Source: a candidate division FCPU426 bacterium
Lineage (GTDB): Bacteria > Oederibacteriota > Muellerivitia > Muellerivitales > Muellerivitaceae
Assembly: GCA_030041545.1 (NCBI GenBank)
Contig: JASHNQ010000049.1
Span: forward strand, 1 to 32,373
Direction of reading: 5' to 3'
DNA length: 32,373 bases
Part shown: in pieces, positions 28,478-32,373 of the stretch
How the letters are laid out: every line of letters begins with the position of its first letter
How positions within the stretch are numbered: the stretch's first letter is position 1
Notes under the pieces: generated by a model
Told to the model about the DNA's origin: nothing
Databases searched by the model: none
Seen by the model: only the letters and a program-made list of their open reading frames with translations
Made by a program: the position numbers and the translations under genes

Positions 28478-30811
28478 TTACCACGGTTTTATGACGGAAA
28501 TCTGCGGTTCCTGGCCTTTCTTGGCCATCTTCAAAGTATAGGTCAATGCCTCGCCCGGCGACCGGCTAGCCTTCAGTTTCAAACAACTGATGGAAAAAGA
28601 GGGAATCTCATAGTCATACCGCTGGTCCAGGCCCGCGTCCACGCTCAAATCGACGTCCCCACCATTCAACATTGTTTTTGGCCGCCAATAGCGGTCCCCT
28701 TTGTTGATAATCATCAACGTCACGTCCTTGGATTTCGGGTCCTGGGTGGCGTACACCGCCATGTCGGCGTTTTGGATCTGGGCCGGTACCGCCAAGCCGT
28801 GGATCATTTGGCCCCAAAGCTTCATCGTCCAATAAGCCGGCAGGGGCTGGAAGGAAACCCCCGCCGAACCTGATCCCCATGGATAGGATGAAATATCCAT
28901 GGCCAGGTGCTCATTGAGAAACTCGCCTTTTTTCTCCGCTTCCCACAAGGCGCTCCAAAATTGAAGGGTTACCGCCTCGTCCGGCGTCTTCGCGGTGACC
29001 GCCGCCGGGCAGGCGCTTTCTTCCGTCACCAAGAGCGGCGCCTCATAATCTGTGTTTTGGTAAATTTTGTCCCGAAGTGCTTCTATCACGGATGCCTCCT
29101 GGGGAAGGTCCTCGCGGATGGAAACCGCCAAGTTGGCGGTTTGGAAAGTGGCGTAGCGGTGGATGGAAATTCCCTCGGCGATATCGCCGTCATAGCGCAA
29201 GAAAGGGGTAATCCAGTCGTCTTCCCCCCGGGTGTATTCCTTGGCCACTTCGGGCCCCAGGACGACGATGGACGGGTCTTCCCTCTTCATGGCGTTATCA
29301 ATCATGCGGAAGTGGTTTACGTAATCATAAGCATTGTAATGGTCCACCCCAGTTACGCCCCTATCGGGTTCATCCCCCACGGCCCAAAAACGGATTTTGT
29401 AGCCTTTTTCCCCGTTAGCGTAACGCACCCACTGGGACGGTCCCTCCAAGTTATTGGGATCAATGGGGACAACCACCATTGGCTCCGCCCCCAATTGACG
29501 GGTGAAAGCCACGAATGAATCCAGAAGAATAGTGGCATTAGCGGTTGCCGTGGGGGAAGCCGCCAAATTCAATCGGATCAGACCGGCACTCAAGGGCTTC
29601 ACCCAAGACGCTAGCGTGGAAAGAAGGGTGATGAACTTGTCCGGAGATTGGGCACGTATGGATTGCCCAAAAAAGTAGGATCCCGCTCTTTGGAAGGAAG
29701 GGTCCCACTCCGCTGGAAGGGGCGACATTTGCAGGGTCACCGCCTTGGCATGACGGTCAAATCCCGAAAGTGAAACCACGTAACCGTCCAGCCGCCCGTA
29801 AAAAACCGTTTTATTGTAAACCTTGATCTTGGGCAGCTGAAAAAGCCCTTGGTTATCCGTCTTGGCTTGCCGCGTCTTGGGCCAGGTGCTCACCAAGACC
29901 CCACCCAAAGGTTTGCCTTTGGGGTCCAAGGCGATACCGGTCACGGTCTTGACGCCCGAATAGGTGGCGTCATGGGTGCCGTCCCACACCAAATCCGCGT
30001 AAAGATCCTCGCTTTGTTGGACAGGAATCATTTGTTCAATCGTTCCGGTCCACTGGGCTTCAGGCCAGGTGGAAGGATCCCTCAGGTCGGTTTCCTTGCC
30101 AGCGTAATTGAGTTGGACGATCCGGTAACCACCGATCTTTCCTCCCTCGTCAAGGGCCGCGTCCAAACGGAAATCCTTGCCCGAACCCAGATCAAGTCCT
30201 TGGAAATAACCCAGGGGGATACAGGCTTCCATCAAATAGCCCTTCAGTGTTCTCCGGGCGACCAACCGGGAGCCGGGAATAGCCTCATCCCTGTTAAAAC
30301 AGTAAATTTGGGGGTTTTTGCAGTCAGTTCCAGGTGAGAGACCGATATGGTAGTCCCCGCGGGCTAAATGGGAGGGCCCCGAAAGGTTGGACCTCGTGGA
30401 GAGGAACAACTCCACGCAGTCGCCGTTCCAGAGGGAAATGGGATCGTTGCGGTTGACCACTGCGCCGTTTTGGATGAGCGAGCTGGCCTCGGTAGGAATG
30501 ACGATTCCACCGACTTTTTGGACGATGGCGGCTATGTAGAGGTATTGCTGGTCGTAGGTAAGGAAGACACGACCGCTGAAATCATCCTCCCCTTTCCAAA
30601 AATTCTTGCCGATGGCAACCTGGTCTTTGCGGCCCAAATAGAGCATACGTGCCTCAGGCCAGTCATTGAGGTGGCCATCCACGCGGATGGGAACATCGGT
30701 TTGGCTAATTGTCAGGGGGGTGGAGGCTGGTGAAGGTGTTTGAGCGAAAAGTCGAGAGGCCAAAACCAAAATAACCTCCAAGACGCCAAGAGGCCAAGTT
30801 TTAAAGGTCAT
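28478..30811 (-). CDS. Secreted multidomain glycoside hydrolase-like protein
   Basis: A 777-aa exported protein with a signal peptide (residues 1-23, ending LFAQ). A CBM9/DOMON-type carbohydrate-binding domain follows (about 35-270, starting PIRVDGHLNDWPEA). Next comes a carboxypeptidase-regulatory-like Ig domain (about 285-365, VTGIALDPKGKPLGGVLVSTW). A TIM-barrel-like region (about 375-660) follows, and the C-terminus is beta-rich. The barrel resembles clan GH-A/GH44: candidate acid/base E481 is in WAVGDEPD, where the usual form is NEP, and candidate nucleophile E597 or E598 is in LLVTEES. It would act on a polysaccharide outside the cell. The ATG start has GGGAG upstream. Family assignment is moderate. 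Confidence 0.65.
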   Translation of the reverse strand: MTFKTWPLGVLEVILVLASRLFAQTPSPASTPLTISQTDVPIRVDGHLNDWPEARMLYLGRKDQVAIGKNFWKGEDDFSGRVFLTYDQQYLYIAAIVQKVGGIVIPTEASSLIQNGAVVNRNDPISLWNGDCVELFLSTRSNLSGPSHLARGDYHIGLSPGTDCKNPQIYCFNRDEAIPGSRLVARRTLKGYLMEACIPLGYFQGLDLGSGKDFRLDAALDEGGKIGGYRIVQLNYAGKETDLRDPSTWPEAQWTGTIEQMIPVQQSEDLYADLVWDGTHDATYSGVKTVTGIALDPKGKPLGGVLVSTWPKTRQAKTDNQGLFQLPKIKVYNKTVFYGRLDGYVVSLSGFDRHAKAVTLQMSPLPAEWDPSFQRAGSYFFGQSIRAQSPDKFITLLSTLASWVKPLSAGLIRLNLAASPTATANATILLDSFVAFTRQLGAEPMVVVPIDPNNLEGPSQWVRYANGEKGYKIRFWAVGDEPDRGVTGVDHYNAYDYVNHFRMIDNAMKREDPSIVVLGPEVAKEYTRGEDDWITPFLRYDGDIAEGISIHRYATFQTANLAVSIREDLPQEASVIEALRDKIYQNTDYEAPLLVTEESACPAAVTAKTPDEAVTLQFWSALWEAEKKGEFLNEHLAMDISSYPWGSGSAGVSFQPLPAYWTMKLWGQMIHGLAVPAQIQNADMAVYATQDPKSKDVTLMIINKGDRYWRPKTMLNGGDVDLSVDAGLDQRYDYEIPSFSISCLKLKASRSPGEALTYTLKMAKKGQEPQISVIKPW

Positions 30812-30851
30812 TTTTACAGGCTCCCTATCTTGGACCCTTCAAAAACTTATT

Positions 30852-30875
30852 GTGACCCCTTTAAATATAGGTCAC
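30852..30875. promoter_or_regulatory. Operator-like inverted repeat upstream of the glycoside hydrolase gene
   Basis: GTGACC (30852-30857) and GGTCAC (30870-30875) form a 6-bp inverted repeat 12 bp apart, spanning an A/T-rich core that reads TATATT on the minus strand and could be a -10 box. It lies about 45 bp before the ATG, a good place for a regulator of this gene. No -35 box is convincing. Confidence 0.35.
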
Positions 30876-30896
30876 CCCATGCGATGGAACACAGGA

Positions 30897-31178
30897 TCAA
30901 GGAGAATAACAAATACCAAGCCGTTGCGGGGGTTTTGGTATGGCATTTGGGTTAAAAATCCCAACAGAGAATATTAAAAACGCCGGAAACAAAATAATAC
31001 CCAAAGGAAGTAAAAAAGAACCCAAATAGAAAATAAATCCCAAGTCCACTATTGCAGCAATTAAACAAGACGCTCTAGAAAAAAGCCATCTTGTTGGATC
31101 AAATATTTTTTGAAATGGCAGTATTTGCCTTTTGGCTCTTCCTTCAAATACATCCCAAAAACTCAAAGTTATCTCCAT
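30897..31178 (-). CDS. Small hydrophobic membrane protein, uncertain
   Basis: A frame of about 93 residues from the ATG at 31176-31178; it can be opened ten codons further upstream at a TTG, but that lies inside the T-run of the gltD terminator. The second half has two hydrophobic stretches (CLIAAIVDLGFIFYLGSFL and LGIILFPAFLIFSVGIF), consistent with a two-helix membrane protein. The first half contains RAKRQILPFQKIFDPTRW. There is no good ribosome site, and the DNA here is much more A/T-rich than its neighbours. It may be a real small membrane protein, a decayed gene or chance. The rest of the 456-bp gap holds only the terminator and the operator-like repeat. Confidence 0.35.
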   Translation of the reverse strand: MEITLSFWDVFEGRAKRQILPFQKIFDPTRWLFSRASCLIAAIVDLGFIFYLGSFLLPLGIILFPAFLIFSVGIFNPNAIPKPPQRLGICYSP

Positions 31179-31204
31179 CGTAAACAAATAATTTTCAACA
31201 TAAA

Positions 31205-31232
31205 ACAAAAAGGACGAACTTGAGGTTCGTCC
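31205..31232 (-). terminator. Rho-independent terminator of gltD
   Basis: On the minus strand GGACGAAC pairs perfectly with GTTCGTCC around a 5-nt loop, followed by TTTTTG. It starts about 35 nt after the gltD stop codon. Confidence 0.92.
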
Positions 31233-31267
31233 TATATTATCTTCAACTTTGATTATTAACTATGCCC

Positions 31268-32373
31268 TCACAAAGGCGAAGGTAGGGTCGTTTCCCCCAT
31301 CAACCACAAGTCGCAGCCACGGGCCGCGGCGCGGCCTTCGGCAATGGCCCAGACGATCAGGGATTGGCCCCGGGTCATGTCCCCTGCTACGAAAACCCCC
31401 GGGACATTAGTCATCCTGTTGGCGTCACCCTTCACGTTGGAGCGTTGGTCCAGCTCGATACCCAATTTTTCGAACAAGGGGTTCTTTTCCGGTCCCAGGA
31501 AACCCATGGCTAGGAGCACCAAGTCAGCGGGCAGTTCAAATTCGCTGCCTGGGATTTCCTGCATCTTGGGGGGGACTCCCGGCTGTGGTACCCATTCTAT
31601 TTTCACACCCTTGAGTTTCTTGACCGCGCCGTTTTCACCCGTGAACTCCTTGGTGGAAACACTATAGAGTATTTCCCCTCCCTCCTCATGGGCGCCCGCC
31701 ACCCGTAAGATGCGGGCCCATTGGGGCCAGGGGTTGTCCGCGGCCCTTTCCGCAGGAGGCTTGGGAAGGACTTCCAGGGAGGTCACGCTCTTGGCGCCCT
31801 GCCGGTGGGCGGTGCCGATGCAATCCGCGCCAGTGTCGCCGCCGCCGATGACAATGACGTGCTTGCCTTTGGCCGTGATCTGGTCCGGAACCTTGTCCCC
31901 TTCCTGGACCTTGTTAGATTGGGGCAGGTATTCCATGGCGAAATGAACGCCTTTGAGTTCCCTTCCCGGAACCGGCAGGTTGCGGGCCTGGGTAGCGCCG
32001 CCACAAAGGATGATGGCGTCGAAGTTCTTGCGCAAATCCTCGATGGGCACATTATGGCCGATGTTGGCGTTCACCTTGAATTCCACACCCTCGGCTTCCA
32101 TTTGTTTCATACGGCGGTCCAGGTGCCGCTTTTCCATCTTGAATTCGGGGATGCCGTAGCGCAGGAGCCCGCCGATGCGGTCGGCCCGCTCGAACACCGT
32201 CACTTTGTGGCCCACACGCGCCAACTGCTGGGCGGCGGCCAGGCCCGCCGGGCCGGACCCCACCACGGCCACTTTTTTTCCCGTGAGAGCCTTGGGCGGC
32301 ATGGGCTTGACCCAGCCTTCGTTCCAGGCATGGTCGATGATGGAAACCTCGATGGACTTGATATTGACGGGTT
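31268..32373 (-). CDS. gltD: Glutamate synthase small subunit (partial, 5' end off the window)
   Basis: The NADPH-dependent FAD subunit that feeds electrons to the large subunit for glutamate synthesis. [19 protein letters not shown] is the FAD-binding motif and [17 protein letters not shown] the NADPH-binding motif. [27 protein letters not shown] is the closing FAD motif. The frame stays open to the right edge: before the internal ATG at 32302 it reads [23 protein letters not shown], the normal family sequence. The true start and the N-terminal 4Fe-4S domain are therefore missing from the window. About 130 residues are absent. The gene ends in a strong terminator. Confidence 0.95.
   Translation of the reverse strand, partial: PVNIKSIEVSIIDHAWNEGWVKPMPPKALTGKKVAVVGSGPAGLAAAQQLARVGHKVTVFERADRIGGLLRYGIPEFKMEKRHLDRRMKQMEAEGVEFKVNANIGHNVPIEDLRKNFDAIILCGGATQARNLPVPGRELKGVHFAMEYLPQSNKVQEGDKVPDQITAKGKHVIVIGGGDTGADCIGTAHRQGAKSVTSLEVLPKPPAERAADNPWPQWARILRVAGAHEEGGEILYSVSTKEFTGENGAVKKLKGVKIEWVPQPGVPPKMQEIPGSEFELPADLVLLAMGFLGPEKNPLFEKLGIELDQRSNVKGDANRMTNVPGVFVAGDMTRGQSLIVWAIAEGRAAARGCDLWLMGETTLPSPL

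Noticed and set aside
1-32373. CRISPR array, prophage or known defence system
   Set aside because: No regularly spaced direct repeats, phage structural genes or recognisable defence genes were seen on either strand.

Overview
The window looks like a chromosomal piece of an uncultured Gram-negative bacterium. A predicted outer-membrane beta-barrel protein, a type IV pilin-like protein and many secreted proteins point that way. TTG and GTG starts backed by Shine-Dalgarno sequences are common. I cannot name the phylum from sequence alone. The mix (FlgD-Ig-like domain protein, B12-type radical SAM enzyme, serine palmitoyltransferase-like enzyme) suggests a poorly sampled lineage, not a model proteobacterium.

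Layout. 1-293: a strong minus-strand promoter and structured leader that look like the start of an rRNA operon lying off the left edge. 294-4796, minus: a radical SAM gene, a 138-bp MITE-like repeat, two oligopeptide-type ABC ATPases with no permease, and a metallophosphoesterase-fold protein that has lost most metal ligands. 5108-6430, plus: a GalT/HIT-like protein. 6454-9182, minus: a large GT-C-like membrane protein and a FlgD-Ig-like secreted protein. 9226-9551: tRNA-Leu(GAG) with promoter, terminator and a degenerate copy of its 3' end. 9600-11285, minus: a HAD phosphatase and a secreted unknown.

11308-15218 is the most interesting block. An NAD-dependent SDR (minus) lies divergent from a serine palmitoyltransferase-like alpha-oxoamine synthase and a large GNAT-fold protein (both plus). 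This is the enzyme set of the bacterial ceramide pathway known from Caulobacter: Spt, ceramide reductase CerR and GNAT-type ceramide synthase bCerS. A PAP2/Aur1-like membrane enzyme at 27.4-28.3 kb could be a head-group transferase for such lipids, though it is not linked to the block.

15250-16264: two single-domain response regulators. 16921-18461: a complete IS1182-like element with perfect 15-bp ends and a 4-bp target duplication, inserted just behind an outer-membrane protein gene. 19359-21370: a hotdog thioesterase and a secreted D-aminoacylase-like amidohydrolase. 21463-25091, minus: def, a pilin-like gene, fmt and rsmB, with a palindromic repeat inserted in frame in rsmB. 25229-26940, minus: thiS-thiG-thiE. 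26998-30811, minus: a small unknown protein, the PAP2 enzyme and a multidomain secreted glycoside hydrolase-like protein. The right edge cuts through gltD.
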